Position numbers and translations under genes: made by a program
Notes under the pieces: model-generated
What the model was told of the DNA's origin: nothing
The model's input: the letters and a program-made list of their open reading frames with translations, nothing else
Databases searched by the model: none
From: an uncultured Clostridium sp.
GTDB lineage: Bacteria > Bacillota_I > Bacilli_A > RF39 > UBA660
DNA length: 46,439 bases
Assembly (NCBI GenBank): GCA_947427095.1
Contig: CANEGO010000011.1
Span: 1 to 46,439, forward strand
Direction: 5' to 3'
Shown: piece after piece, positions 31,603-41,005 of the stretch
How positions within the stretch are numbered: the stretch's first letter is position 1
Layout of the letters: the number at the start of each line of letters is the position of its first letter

Positions 31603-32163
31603 ATGGAAGTAATAAATCATTTAAGTTATAATTCGGTTGTTATACTATCTTTCTTTTTCATATCTTTATTTAGTCTTATGTTAAATTATTTAACAAAAGG
31701 GAAAAGTAATAAAACTTTATTTTCTTCGTATAGAAGTAATATGTTAAGTCCACTTACTTACGTAAGATTAGTTACTCATATATTTGGACATGCCGATTGG
31801 AACCACTTTATGAATAACTTTTTATACATTCTTTTAATAGGGCCAATGATAGAAGAAAAATACGGAAGTATAAATTTGATTATAATGATTTTAGTAACCG
31901 CTATAATAACTGGAATATTAAACTCTATATTTAGTAATAAAAGAATACTAGGTGCAAGTGGTATAGTATTTATGCTTATTGTACTTTCTTCATTTGTTAA
32001 TATTGCTGCTGGTAAAGTACCTATTACTTTGATTTTAATATGCATTTTTTACGTAGTAAATGAAATTATATCAGGAATATTTAAAAAAGATGACGTATCA
32101 CACATGGGCCACTTAATAGGTGCAATATGTGGCTTTGTTTTTGGATTTTATATATTTAAATAA
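31603..32163 (+). CDS. Rhomboid family intramembrane serine protease
   Basis: Encodes 186 residues with about six membrane helices. The oxyanion/loop region HADWNHFMNNFLYI, the catalytic serine in LGASGIVFML and the catalytic histidine in SHMGHLIGAI are all present, so it should be active. It cleaves membrane proteins within the bilayer; the substrate is unknown. It is slightly shorter than most bacterial rhomboids but has the six-helix core. AGTAGGAGGC precedes the ATG. Confidence 0.88.
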   Translation: MEVINHLSYNSVVILSFFFISLFSLMLNYLTKGKSNKTLFSSYRSNMLSPLTYVRLVTHIFGHADWNHFMNNFLYILLIGPMIEEKYGSINLIIMILVTAIITGILNSIFSNKRILGASGIVFMLIVLSSFVNIAAGKVPITLILICIFYVVNEIISGIFKKDDVSHMGHLIGAICGFVFGFYIFK

Positions 32164-32187
32164 ATGAACTAATTAGTTTAGCCCATT

Positions 32188-32685
32188 TTAATTTGTTATT
32201 TCTTTTATTATTTTATATGCTTCATATAATTTTTCATCAATTCCCTTAGGACAATAAAGTGGAGATGTAGAAGGAAGATATATAGCTTCTTTTTTAGTTT
32301 TAGGTAAACAATATTTATTATATAAATCAAATGACTTCCTACCAGTTGTAAATATTTGCTTTACTTTTGTTTCTTTTAATAATTTATTTATATTGTTTAC
32401 TTTAACATTTTCTATAGAACTATCACTAGAACCTGTAATTAAACAGGATTTAATTGTATCCCATAAAGCTATTTTATGGCGTTTTAAAAAGTCTTTTTTA
32501 TCATTTATTGTAACAGGTATATCTTCATCATAAATTCTAGCTAACGTCTTCCAAAACCTGTTTTGCGGATGCATGTAGTAAAAACCAAGCTCTCTTGATT
32601 TAATAGATGGCATACTTCCTAATATTAATACTTTAGAATCAGTGTTGTAAAAAGGTTCTAATTCATGATTTACTTTTTGTTTCAT
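32188..32685 (-). CDS. DNA-deoxyinosine glycosylase (Mug/UDG superfamily)
   Basis: Encodes 165 residues. The UDG-like motifs are LILGSMPSIKSRELGFYYMHPQNRFWKTLA near the N-terminus (motif 1 and the PQNRFW block) and the C-terminal STSPLY. This pattern is annotated in Firmicutes as DNA-deoxyinosine glycosylase, which removes hypoxanthine from DNA. It is transcribed towards the rhomboid gene. AGATGATGA before the minus-strand start is a weak ribosome site. Confidence 0.82.
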   Translation of the reverse strand: MKQKVNHELEPFYNTDSKVLILGSMPSIKSRELGFYYMHPQNRFWKTLARIYDEDIPVTINDKKDFLKRHKIALWDTIKSCLITGSSDSSIENVKVNNINKLLKETKVKQIFTTGRKSFDLYNKYCLPKTKKEAIYLPSTSPLYCPKGIDEKLYEAYKIIKEITN

Positions 32686-32771
32686 ATCATCATCTCCATA
32701 AAAAAATAATTAATACTATATTAAATATAACATAATTTTGGTATAATTGATTTATGAAAGAAGGTAGTAAA

Positions 32772-33485
32772 GTGAAAAAGAAAAACATTTTAATATTTTT
32801 AATAGTAATCATAGTATTATTAGCAATAGCATTAGGAGTTTATTTAATAACAAATAAAAATGATAATAAGGTAAATAACAAAATAACTGATGCAGTTAAG
32901 TTTAAAAATGAATATGAAAAGTTAAATGGAAGTAAAAATGATAATGGATATACATATCCTAAGGTTAGTTTAAAAGAAAATAATCAGTTTGTTTATGCAG
33001 ATTCTAAAAAAGTAGTAGAAACAATAAAAAGTGGTACTGGTTTAATATATTTAGGATTTCCTAAATGTCCATGGTGTCGTAACGCAGTAAACGTTTTACA
33101 ATATGTTAATGCTGAAGAAATCTTATATTTAGATATGTCAGATGAAAGAGATGCATATGAAATAGTAGATGGTACTTTAACTAAAACAAAGGAAGGTACC
33201 AAAGAATATTACGAGATGTTAGAACTTTTAGATTCTATTTTAACTGATTATGAAATAGATGATATAAAGGTAGGAGAAAAAAGAATTTACGTTCCTTTGG
33301 TAATTGGAGTTAAAGATGGAAAAATCGTTGGATATCATGCTGATACAACTAATTTAAATGAAGGCCAAACTCCATATGATTTATTAACGGATAAACAACA
33401 AAGCGAATTAAAATTAATATATGATGAAATAAATGCGGATGTAAATGGTGATGCCTGCGGTTTAGAAGCGGGTCACGGATGTTAG
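32772..33485 (+). CDS. Membrane-anchored thioredoxin-like protein
   Basis: Encodes 237 residues from GTG 32772, eight bases after GAAGGT. The ATG at 32754 falls at the predicted transcription start (TATAAT ends at about 32746) and is less likely. Residues 3-26 are a signal anchor. The active site is FPKCPWCRNAV (CPWC, glutaredoxin/thioredoxin-like) near residue 100. The C-terminus is Cys-Gly-Leu-Glu-Ala-Gly-His-Gly-Cys, a second possible redox pair. It probably acts in extracytoplasmic disulfide exchange. Confidence 0.72.
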   Translation: MKKKNILIFLIVIIVLLAIALGVYLITNKNDNKVNNKITDAVKFKNEYEKLNGSKNDNGYTYPKVSLKENNQFVYADSKKVVETIKSGTGLIYLGFPKCPWCRNAVNVLQYVNAEEILYLDMSDERDAYEIVDGTLTKTKEGTKEYYEMLELLDSILTDYEIDDIKVGEKRIYVPLVIGVKDGKIVGYHADTTNLNEGQTPYDLLTDKQQSELKLIYDEINADVNGDACGLEAGHGC

Positions 33486-33500
33486 CATAAGGAGAGTAAC

Positions 33501-34025
33501 ATGAAACAGTTGACTAATGATAAAATTTCCTTTAATGATATAATTTTTAAAATGAATCAATACGTTATGCAACAAAGTAATTGTTTTGAACCTGACATTG
33601 AAAAACAAAAAGAATTAGTGGAATCTTGTTTAAAAAAATATACTATAGAAAAATTACAAGAATTAAATTCTAATAAAATGATTAGTGATGAAGATGCAAA
33701 AGAATTAAGCATGATTGATCTTTTTGAAGAATTAGCTGGTATGATTCCAAAAGAAAAGCATTTTGATACACTAAGATTTTATACTCATTATATTTTAGAA
33801 ATAGCAGGTTCCTTACAGGGATGGAGTATTACTTGGTGGAACAATGATGATCAAGAAGATTTAGAAGTTTTGTTTAATATGGACGGAAAGTGGGATAAAT
33901 TAAATACTCCTTTAAACGAAGATTATGTTAAAACTTTTGTATTTGTTTATGATATCTTTCAGAATAATTTCATGGTAAAAGATTCAGCAAAAAAGATTAC
34001 TAGCAAATCAGAAAATAATGAATAG
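33501..34025 (+). CDS. Unknown soluble protein, 174 residues
   Basis: It begins 15 bases after the thioredoxin-like gene behind AAGGAGAG. The sequence is acidic and helix-rich with a tryptophan-rich patch (LQGWSITWWNNDDQEDLEVL) near residue 112. No signal peptide, membrane helix or family is recognised. It may be co-transcribed with the gene before it. Confidence 0.55.
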   Translation: MKQLTNDKISFNDIIFKMNQYVMQQSNCFEPDIEKQKELVESCLKKYTIEKLQELNSNKMISDEDAKELSMIDLFEELAGMIPKEKHFDTLRFYTHYILEIAGSLQGWSITWWNNDDQEDLEVLFNMDGKWDKLNTPLNEDYVKTFVFVYDIFQNNFMVKDSAKKITSKSENNE

Positions 34026-34036
34026 GAAAAATTAAT

Positions 34037-34403
34037 ATGCAAGAAGAAATTTTTGATGTATATACAAGATATGGTAAATATTTAGGAACAAAGCCTAAGT
34101 CTTTTTGCCATAGTAATAATCCTGGAGTATATCATAAACCTGTATGGATATGGATTGTAAATAGTGATTATGAATATATTGGTGAATATATATGATAAGA
34201 ATTTTGAAATTGCACAAATTTATCTAACTTAGCTAGATATTAAAATCAGTGATTTTAATTTATGTAATGAAGAGGTGGCAGAAGTTAAGTAGCTACCATT
34301 AGATGAGTTTAAAAAAGTATTTTATTCAAATGAATTTTGTGGTTTTGAGATAGAATATAAAGATATGATAGTTAAATTATTAGAAGAAAGATTAAATAAA
34401 TAA
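34037..34403 (+). pseudogene. Decayed Nudix hydrolase gene
   Basis: The first 52 codons (from ATG 34037) give a normal Nudix N-terminus: EEIFDVYTRYGKYLGTK and KPVWIWIVNSDYEYIGE, ending at TGA 34193-34195. The tail reappears as DFNLCNEEVAEVK, then a stop TAG in place of the family's tryptophan (TGG), then LPLDEFKKVFYSNEF and an end at TAA 34401-34403. The central part with the Nudix box is deleted. So it has an internal deletion plus nonsense mutations and can make no enzyme. Confidence 0.75.
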
Positions 34404-34429
34404 AAGAGGTATAAAAACCTCTTTTATTT
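34398..34429. terminator. Bidirectional terminator
   Basis: A 13-base arm (34398-34410) pairs perfectly with 34417-34429 around ATAAAA. T-runs occur on both strands. It lies between the decayed Nudix gene and the converging collagen-like gene. Confidence 0.85.
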
Positions 34430-35219
34430 ATTTATTTATAATTTCAGCTTTACATAATGATACAAATGCTGGATTACTATTATTATTTCCAACTATTACG
34501 ACCATTCCATATTCACTTCTTAATACATCACCTTGCGCCACTGTTTGTCCACCAGCATTAATATCAACGTTTGGTGTTCCAGCTGGTAAATATGCTCTTG
34601 CTGCTGCTTCACAGTTTGCATCGCATCCAGTTGGTAGTGGATCAGGCGCTGGTAAATAAGTTATTGCTTCATTATAGGTACTACTTGTAACTGTAATTGA
34701 TGCTATTCTGCATATTGATAAAGCTTCTTCAGGAACTCCTTGTGTGTTTACTAATTGAAATATTCCAGAATTAGGATTACTATCAGGCCCAGGTAATAAA
34801 GAACTAGGTCTTCCACTAGCATTATTTCCACTTTCCATTGCAACTATCAAGTTATCGTTTGGATATAATGTAATTATTTGTTGAATTATATTTCTCATTT
34901 GATCTACGCAGAAGCATGATGCACTAGAAGCTGCTGGTCCTGTTGGCCCGATTGGACCGGTAGGTCCGGTTGCACCAGTAGGCCCAGTTGCTCCGGTAGC
35001 GCCAGTTGCCCCAGTAGGTCCAGTTGCACCAGTAGGTCCAGTCGCACCAGTAGTGCCAGTTGCCCCAGTAGGTCCAGTTGCGCCACCTGATGGACCCGTT
35101 GGTCCGGTTGGGCCTGTAGGACCTGGAATAAATCTTGGACAACAGCATTTTTGGTGTTTCATTTCTTTTAGTGCGTTACTTAAAATACTTCCTTCATAAC
35201 AGTTATTCTCGTTAGTCAT
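34428..35219 (-). CDS. Collagen-like Gly-X-Thr repeat surface protein (BclA-like)
   Basis: Encodes 263 residues. A 30-residue head with a Cys-Cys-Cys cluster is followed by about 22 Gly-X-Y triplets (Gly-Pro-Thr and Gly-Ala-Thr) at about 32-97, then a 165-residue globular tail with several cysteines. Such proteins form triple helices on spores or cell surfaces (exosporium BclA type). No LPXTG or signal peptide is seen; Cys may crosslink it. The repeat DNA could change in length by recombination. GGGAGATAAAAC precedes the start on the minus strand. Confidence 0.88.
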   Translation of the reverse strand: MTNENNCYEGSILSNALKEMKHQKCCCPRFIPGPTGPTGPTGPSGGATGPTGATGTTGATGPTGATGPTGATGATGATGPTGATGPTGPIGPTGPAASSASCFCVDQMRNIIQQIITLYPNDNLIVAMESGNNASGRPSSLLPGPDSNPNSGIFQLVNTQGVPEEALSICRIASITVTSSTYNEAITYLPAPDPLPTGCDANCEAAARAYLPAGTPNVDINAGGQTVAQGDVLRSEYGMVVIVGNNNSNPAFVSLCKAEIINK

Positions 35220-35322
35220 GTTTTATCTCCCTTTCAAGGTATTTTATGTATAATGGAAAATAAGACTTATTTAAAATGGTGTATAAAATATGATATAATT
35301 TTTATAAATTGGAGGTTTTGTT

Positions 35323-36000
35323 ATGCCTGATGTATTGTTAGATAAAAAAGAAGAATTAGAAAAATTAAATAAAAGTTATGATAAGATGCAGAAAAAATAT
35401 GGTGCTAAAGAATTAGACTCCATTTGCAATGGTGGAAAAATAGATAATCCTGATATTTGTTTTGTATTTATGAATCCAACTGGTAGAAATTTATCTAGTG
35501 AAAAATCATGGACTGGTAGAAAATCTCCGTGGTTATGTACGAAAAATATATGGAAATTATTTAATAAGGTAGGACTTATGGATGATGATATTTATAATGA
35601 AATATTATCTAGAAAACCAAAGGAATGGGATTATGATTTTTCAGATAAAGTCTATAAAAACGTTGAAGATAATAATTATTTTATAACTAATTTAGGTAAG
35701 TGTACGCAAGTAGATGCAAGGCCACTTCCTGATGAAGTTTTAGGTAGTTACTTAAAACTATTATTAAAAGAAATAGATATAATAAAACCAAAAGTAATTA
35801 TAACTTTTGGTAACCAAGTAAGTTCTATAATTCTTAATAAGAAAATATCGGTGTCAGAAAATAGGAAGACTTACTATGAAAAGAAAATAAAAGGAAATAC
35901 TTATAAAATATTTCCAGTTTATTATCCAGTTGGTAATGGTATATTTAACATTGATAAAGCCATTGAAGATATAAGATGGATAATAGATAATTATTTGTAA
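35323..36000 (+). CDS. Uracil-DNA glycosylase superfamily protein
   Basis: Encodes 225 residues. FVFMNPTGRNLSS is the motif 1 region, FITNLGKCTQVDARPLP the middle and IKPKVIITFGNQVS the beta-strand before motif 2; VYYPVGNG stands where family members have HPS/H. This is the layout of the small UDG-like (type 4/5-like or UDG-fold) proteins, without the Fe-S cysteines of family 4. It may excise deaminated bases, but a missing catalytic histidine cannot be judged by eye. Strong GGAGG and own promoter precede it; a terminator follows. Confidence 0.72.
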   Translation: MPDVLLDKKEELEKLNKSYDKMQKKYGAKELDSICNGGKIDNPDICFVFMNPTGRNLSSEKSWTGRKSPWLCTKNIWKLFNKVGLMDDDIYNEILSRKPKEWDYDFSDKVYKNVEDNNYFITNLGKCTQVDARPLPDEVLGSYLKLLLKEIDIIKPKVIITFGNQVSSIILNKKISVSENRKTYYEKKIKGNTYKIFPVYYPVGNGIFNIDKAIEDIRWIIDNYL

Positions 36001-36036
36001 ATAACAAGTTTATGCTTATAAGCTTGTTATTTTTTA
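36000..36036 (+). terminator. Rho-independent terminator
   Basis: AATAACAAG (36000-36008) pairs with CTTGTTATT (36023-36031) and a T-run follows. Confidence 0.85.
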
Positions 36037-36082
36037 TATCCTAGTTAAATATAATAGTTAATAGAAAGAAAGGAAGTAAAAA

Positions 36083-36430
36083 ATGACCGAAGATTATATT
36101 TTAGATTTCGTGATACCTCAAGGTCCTACTGGTCCTACCGGTGCAACAGGTGCACAAGGTGTTGCAGGCGCAACTGGTCCTACTGGGCCTCAAGGATTAC
36201 AAGGTGTAATTGGACCGACAGGTCCAACTGGTGCAACTGGCGCTACTGGAGCAACCGGACCAACTGGAGCAGCTAGTACTGTTGCGGGTCCAACCGGACC
36301 AACGGGCCCTACTGGATTAACAGGCGCAACCGGAGCAACGGGTCCAGCACCAACACTAGCTATAGGAACAGTTACAACCGGCGCACCAGGAACGCAAGCA
36401 AGCGTAACGATAAGACCAGCAACGCCATAA
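36083..36430 (+). CDS. Short collagen-like protein
   Basis: Encodes 115 residues: a leader [13 protein letters not shown], then Gly-X-Y triplets to about residue 90, then a 25-residue tail with no globular domain. AAGGAAG precedes the ATG. Leader and repeats resemble those of the gene right after it, which lies in the same frame with only TAA and TAG between them. It may be a truncated relative, or the two may form one complex. Confidence 0.75.
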   Translation: MTEDYILDFVIPQGPTGPTGATGAQGVAGATGPTGPQGLQGVIGPTGPTGATGATGATGPTGAASTVAGPTGPTGPTGLTGATGATGPAPTLAIGTVTTGAPGTQASVTIRPATP

Positions 36431-36451
36431 GACTAGGAAGGAGAATCTAAT

Positions 36452-36943
36452 ACGGAATACTTAATAGATTTTACGATACCGCAAGGGCCTACCGGTCCAA
36501 TAGGACCGACAGGACCAGCTACTGGACTTAATGCATATGGTGGTAAATATAATAATACAACGCAGACAATAAACCTAGGAATAGGAACCCAATCACAGAT
36601 TAATTTAGCTACTGCTATGCCTAGTTTAAACGTTACTAATACAACTACTAATAGTATTGTTGTAACGCAAGCTGGAACTTATGAAATTAATTATTTTGTT
36701 AACTTAAGTGCTGCTGTTGCTACTACTGTTACGATGGCTGTAAGAGCAAATGGAACTAACATACCATCAACCGTTATATCAAGGGCTTTGTCTGTAGGAA
36801 CAAACTCTATATATAGTGGAAGCACCGTCGTAACGCTTGCAGCAGGAACAACTTTAGATATGGCCGTATCAGCCCTACTTGCAGTAGGGATAACCTTAGG
36901 TAGCGGCGTTAACGCATCATTATCAGTTAAGAAGTTAAACTAA
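36452..36943 (+). CDS. Collagen-like protein with BclA-type C-terminal domain; start codon is ACG
   Basis: From codon ACG 36452 the product would be (Met)-Glu-Tyr-Leu-Ile-Asp-Phe, matching the leader of the neighbouring collagen gene, then [11 protein letters not shown] and a beta-rich jelly-roll-like C-terminal domain. A good AGGAG site (36439-36443) is eight bases before the ACG, and no in-frame ATG, GTG or TTG lies between it and the stop at 36434. So the start is ACG (T to C) or the gene is silent. The ATG at 36617 would lose the whole leader and has no ribosome site. Confidence 0.6.
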   Translation, partial: TEYLIDFTIPQGPTGPIGPTGPATGLNAYGGKYNNTTQTINLGIGTQSQINLATAMPSLNVTNTTTNSIVVTQAGTYEINYFVNLSAAVATTVTMAVRANGTNIPSTVISRALSVGTNSIYSGSTVVTLAAGTTLDMAVSALLAVGITLGSGVNASLSVKKLN

Positions 36944-36970
36944 TTAAAAAGTTTTTTATACATAAGTTAA

Positions 36971-37016
36971 AAAATTAAGAGCTAAGCTATATAAAGCCTA
37001 GCCCTTAATTTTTTTT
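36971..37016. terminator. Terminator between converging genes
   Basis: AAATTAAG (36972-36979) pairs with CTTAATTT (37004-37011) over an imperfect inner stem (GCTAaGC with GCcTAGC). T-runs are on both sides, so it probably serves both strands. Confidence 0.7.
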
Positions 37017-38554
37017 ATTATTTTTGTACAGCTATTAAGTGTTTTTTCTGTAGGTGTATTAACAAGTTCATCATAAATTTCTAAAAATAATGAGTTTGGA
37101 TTAGTTAGCACATCATATATTTGTATTATAAGTGATTCTGGAAGCATTTTAATATAAGGTTCTATTAAAGATTGTATTTTAGTATACAAAGTTTTTATAT
37201 ATTCAATTTCTCCATATCTACCCCAAGAACTAAAAAGGGCAATATTTCTTAAAAATAATCTTATGAAAGTATCTAAAAAGTTTTCTATCTCGGCATCTTT
37301 TACTGTATTTTTATAAACGTAATTTAACTTTTTTAGTGCTAATACTTTTTTATCAGTATTATTTTGTTGAAACATTATTTGAAGCAAAAGATTAGAAATA
37401 TCACCAACTGGTTTTAATGCTTGTACATTAAATTTTGGAAAATAAAAATCTTTTAAAGTTGAAAAATTATTTTTTTCTAAAAATTTTTCAACTGAACTTT
37501 TACCTTGTAAATTTATGAAATCAGAATTTTTATAACAGTCTAGAAGTATAAGGTTTATGTCTGAATAACAATTAGAAAATATATTATTATGTTTAGCAAG
37601 TGAAGCATTAAATATTCTAATAGTATTAAATTTTTTTATGAATTCTAAATTTACTCCATCTATATTTTTTAAATGCTCATACATATCATCGGAAATATCT
37701 TTAAGAACGCTATAATTTTTATTTTTACTTTTTAAGGGGTTGTAAATACAAGATATATCTAAATCGGAAAATGTAGATATATAACCATATTTTTTATATA
37801 AACCATAAGACCCTTGAATAAAACTTTGTTCACAATGATATGTTAGACTTTCAAGCATCATAGAATAGATATAATCGTCCAAAAGTAGTTTTGTATCTAA
37901 ACCATATAATTTTTTTATAGATGCACACGAACTTTCAAATTGTTCTGAATTAATAAAAAGAGGTGTTTTATTATTATTTGGTTTAGTGGTTTTACCGATT
38001 AAAACAGGTATAAAATCTTGCGCTTCACCTGTTACATTTATGTAAGAATGAGATATGTTATCCTCCTTTTTATGGATATGACCGTGATAGTTTTTTGCAT
38101 TGGTGCAATTGATAAATTCATTTAATATACCTTGAAAAGTTATATCTTCTTTTGCCCCCTTAATTAATGGTTCATGAGAAAAAAAGTTATCATTTATTTT
38201 AATTGGAGTTTTATAAACTCCTTCGAAACCTAAAGAATGATATTTTTTTTCTATGCCTTTTTGGTCGTGGTTACCTAATACTAAGTATTTATGCCCGTTC
38301 ATGTTTTTGCAGCTGGGACCTACTTCAGAATTTCTAAGACAAAAGTCTCCTAAGAAAAGTACGATATCATTTTCTTTAACTACTTTATTATGCATGTTTA
38401 TGATGTATTCGTTCATTTCATTTACACTTTTAAAATTAGTTCTGGTATAACCAATTATATTATTATGAAATAAGTGATGATCCGAGCTTACATAGATATT
38501 ACTGTTAGGATATTTTCTACATAGCATATCATATATGTCCTGGCAAAAAGTCAT
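36998..38554 (-). CDS. Fused metallophosphoesterase and nucleotidyltransferase protein
   Basis: Encodes 518 residues; the start at 38554 lies eight bases after GGAGG, and the longer frame is rejected. Residues 20-195 form a calcineurin-like phosphoesterase: VSSDHHLFHNN, FLGDFCLR, VLGNHDQKG, FFSHEPL and YHGHIHKK give the full metal set. Residues from about 250 contain GSYGLYKKYGYISTFSDLDI, the GS-x-SDxD motif of the pol-beta nucleotidyltransferase fold, followed by SDINLILLD as the possible third acid. The remaining 200 residues are helical. I do not know a named family with this order. It may combine removal and addition of nucleotides on RNA or DNA ends. Confidence 0.75.
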   Translation of the reverse strand: MTFCQDIYDMLCRKYPNSNIYVSSDHHLFHNNIIGYTRTNFKSVNEMNEYIINMHNKVVKENDIVLFLGDFCLRNSEVGPSCKNMNGHKYLVLGNHDQKGIEKKYHSLGFEGVYKTPIKINDNFFSHEPLIKGAKEDITFQGILNEFINCTNAKNYHGHIHKKEDNISHSYINVTGEAQDFIPVLIGKTTKPNNNKTPLFINSEQFESSCASIKKLYGLDTKLLLDDYIYSMMLESLTYHCEQSFIQGSYGLYKKYGYISTFSDLDISCIYNPLKSKNKNYSVLKDISDDMYEHLKNIDGVNLEFIKKFNTIRIFNASLAKHNNIFSNCYSDINLILLDCYKNSDFINLQGKSSVEKFLEKNNFSTLKDFYFPKFNVQALKPVGDISNLLLQIMFQQNNTDKKVLALKKLNYVYKNTVKDAEIENFLDTFIRLFLRNIALFSSWGRYGEIEYIKTLYTKIQSLIEPYIKMLPESLIIQIYDVLTNPNSLFLEIYDELVNTPTEKTLNSCTKIIKKIKG

Positions 38555-38621
38555 ATATAATTCCTCCTTTAATTTGATAGATATCCTACAATAAATTTTA
38601 TAAAAAGTCAAAAAAATAGGA

Positions 38622-39317
38622 TATGAACCTATTTTGTGTACAGGAAGGCCATGTGATTATGCAAAAAAGTTGAATGATACTATAAATGGTAGCCAATATA
38701 TCATTTACAACAATGGAGCTGGAATTTATGACGGTAACAAAAAAACGATTTTATATGAAAATCCAATGAAAATAGAAGGAATTCTTGAATTATATTCTTT
38801 TGCCAATCAAGAAGATGTTAGGTTTATTCTAGCTTGTAATGGAACAAGATATGTAAATAGAATTAAGCATAATGATGGTTCTGAAACTCTTTTTGATTTA
38901 CCACTCGAAAAATTTCTTCAAAGTAATAAAGTTATAGCAGTAACTATAGCTGGTCCTGATTTTGATATTGTTAAGTAAATGAATAGCAAAATAAATAATA
39001 TTGAATCTGTTAAAATAATAAATCAGCATAAGTCACTAATTGATTCAAATTTTCCTAAGATTGGAACAATTTATTATGATATAGTGGATACTAATTCATC
39101 AAAGGGTAATGCAGTAAAATATTTTTGTGATATATTTAATATTTCTAAGGAAAATAGAATTGCTATTGGTGATGATCACAATGATATTTCTATGTTTAAT
39201 GAATGTGGAACTAAAGTTGCTATGGGAAATGCGCTACCTGTTTTAAAAGAGTTGGCAGACTACGTTACAGATGACAATAATAACGATGGCGTAGCTAATT
39301 TTTTATTAGAAAAATAA
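38622..39317 (+). pseudogene. Decayed Cof-type HAD phosphatase gene
   Basis: The frame reads PILCTGRPCDYAKKL, QYIIYNNGAGIYD and, after an in-frame TAA at 38976-38978, MNSKINNIESVKII and IAIGDDHNDISMFNECGTKVAMG. This is a Cof HAD protein cut by one nonsense codon. The N-terminal part with motif I (the nucleophile Asp) is missing: 38555-38621 holds no such sequence. It therefore cannot be active. Confidence 0.8.
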
Positions 39318-39451
39318 CAGGAAATTTAACAGGAGATAATAATGTTCTATCAACGATAATATTTAATGGAAAATCAATACTCCCATATAGGAATTTATTA
39401 AAACTTATAGTATAATTATATCGACAAGAACACTTGCAAATGGAGAATATT

Positions 39452-40471
39452 ATGATAGAAAATAATGATAAATATTTTGAAATATTAAATGATATTAAGA
39501 AAACCTTAATTACTACTAGAAATAAAATAGTAGAAAATGCCAATAAAGATTTAGTATTGATGTATTATAATATCGGGTTAAAACTAATAGAAAACAATAA
39601 ATGGGGCTCATCTTTTATAGATACTTTAGCAAAAGATTTAAAAATGGAATTTCCAACTTTAAAAGGAATGTCTGCCAGAAATTTAAGATATATGCAAAAA
39701 TTTGCTGCAGAATTTGACAATGATGAATTTTTGCAACATGATGTTGCAAAATTACCTTGGTCTTCTGTCACAACTATAATGGATCAAGTAAAAGAAAAAG
39801 AACAAAGAAATTGGTATATAAAAGAATCTATTAAAAATGGCTGGGCAAGGCCTGTAATTGTTCATCAAATAGCAAGTAAATTGTATGAGAGACAAGCATT
39901 ATTAGAAAACAAAACAACTAATTTTGATGAAACATTACCATCTCCTAATAATGAACAAGCAAAAGAGTTGTTAAAAAATCCTTATATTTTTGATTTTATA
40001 ACGGCTGATAAGGATTTGAAAGAATTAGATATTGAAAGAGAATTAACTGCTAATATAACTAAATTATTATTAGAGCTTGGCAATGGATTTGCCTTTGTTG
40101 GAAGACAATATCATTTAGAAATAGAAAATGAGGACTATTATATAGATTTACTATTTTATAATTTAAAAGTTAGGAGTTATGTAGTAATTGAATTAAAAAC
40201 AACAGAGTTCAAACCCGAATATGCTGGTAAATTAAATTTTTATTTAAGTGCTGTTGATAAATATATCAAAGATGAAAATGATAATCCAACATTTGGCATA
40301 TTACTATGTAAGGATAAGAAAAGAGTAACCGCTGAATTAGCATTAAAAGATATTAATAAACCTATCGGAGTTAGTGAATATAAAATATTATCGGAGATAC
40401 CAGAATTTTTAGAAAATACCTTGCCTAGTATTGAAGATATAGAAAAAAGATTGGAGGAAAATTCAGAATGA
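39452..40471 (+). CDS. YhcG-type PDDEXK nuclease protein (DUF1016)
   Basis: Encodes 339 residues from ATG 39452, six bases after GGAG. The N-terminal domain (about 1-170) is the DUF1016 winged-helix unit with LPWSSVTTIMDQVK and RNLRYMQKF. The C-terminal half carries the nuclease core: YYIDLLFYN, then YVVIELKTTEFKPEY with the E-x-K pair. This family is common near restriction systems and mobile elements; its target is not defined. It is intact next to degraded genes, which suggests recent entry or selection. The stop overlaps a tiny frame at 40468. Confidence 0.88.
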   Translation: MIENNDKYFEILNDIKKTLITTRNKIVENANKDLVLMYYNIGLKLIENNKWGSSFIDTLAKDLKMEFPTLKGMSARNLRYMQKFAAEFDNDEFLQHDVAKLPWSSVTTIMDQVKEKEQRNWYIKESIKNGWARPVIVHQIASKLYERQALLENKTTNFDETLPSPNNEQAKELLKNPYIFDFITADKDLKELDIERELTANITKLLLELGNGFAFVGRQYHLEIENEDYYIDLLFYNLKVRSYVVIELKTTEFKPEYAGKLNFYLSAVDKYIKDENDNPTFGILLCKDKKRVTAELALKDINKPIGVSEYKILSEIPEFLENTLPSIEDIEKRLEENSE

Positions 40472-40537
40472 ATATAAATATTAACAAAGCAGAAAAGCCT
40501 GAAATTATTTCACTAGAAGATGCCGAAGGAGTTATCA

Positions 40538-40986
40538 ATGGAATTATATAGGAGTGCAAGTTTACAATCTCAATTTAGGGGTTATGATTATTTTAATGAT
40601 AAAAAGGTTATTTCTTTTAAACATTTGGAAAATTCTATATATGTTGAGAAAGTAAAAGGTAGCAGTGTTACATATAATGTTACTATATAGAACATCCTGA
40701 AAAAAGCTCACATTGTAACTGCTCACATGCTAAAGGAACAAAAATTGTATGTAAACATATGGTAGCATTATATTTTGCTATATTCCCCGAAAAAGCAAAA
40801 CAATTTATGAAAGAAATTGTTGAACACAATAAAAAAGTTGAAGAATATGAGCAAGAATTGGAAATAAAGATGCAAAAATATATAAAACCAATGTCTAAAA
40901 AAGAATTGGAAGAGGCTCTTTTAGAATGCTTATATCAAGTAGATTGGCTTTACAATAATTTTATAAGAGATAGAGTTGGATATTAA
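40538..40986 (+). pseudogene. Frameshifted SWIM zinc-finger protein gene
   Basis: The first frame gives MELYRSASLQSQFRGYDYF and YVEKVKGSSVTYNVTI up to TAG 40688-40690. The rest continues in another frame: EHPEKSSHCNCSHAKGTKI then VCKHMVALYF, the CxC...CxH SWIM zinc motif, to 40986. A one-base loss (or two-base gain) near 40688 splits the gene. No slippery site is apparent, so a mutation is likelier than programmed frameshifting. Confidence 0.75.
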
Positions 40987-41005
40987 ATCTATCTTTTTTA
41001 TGCAT

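Noticed and set aside
34920-35120. Regular tandem repeat DNA resembling a CRISPR array
   Set aside because: The period is nine to eighteen bases and follows collagen triplets in an intact gene; there are no spacers. No CRISPR array or cas gene is present in the window.
34904-35148. Minus-strand reading frames rich in Leu/Gln/Trp repeats
   Set aside because: They are out-of-frame shadows of the Gly-Pro-Thr repeat of the collagen-like gene at 34428-35219.
36617-36943. Separate gene starting at ATG 36617
   Set aside because: It would cut off the collagen leader and repeats and lacks a ribosome site; the frame is open back to the ACG at 36452.
40468-40551. 27-codon frame overlapping the end of the yhcG-like gene
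   Set aside because: It has a start-stop overlap but no ribosome site of its own and no recognisable motif; it overlaps the SWIM gene start in another frame, so chance is likely.
40680-40695. Programmed frameshift in the SWIM gene
   Set aside because: No slippery heptamer or downstream structure is evident at the junction; a simple indel in a degraded region is likelier.
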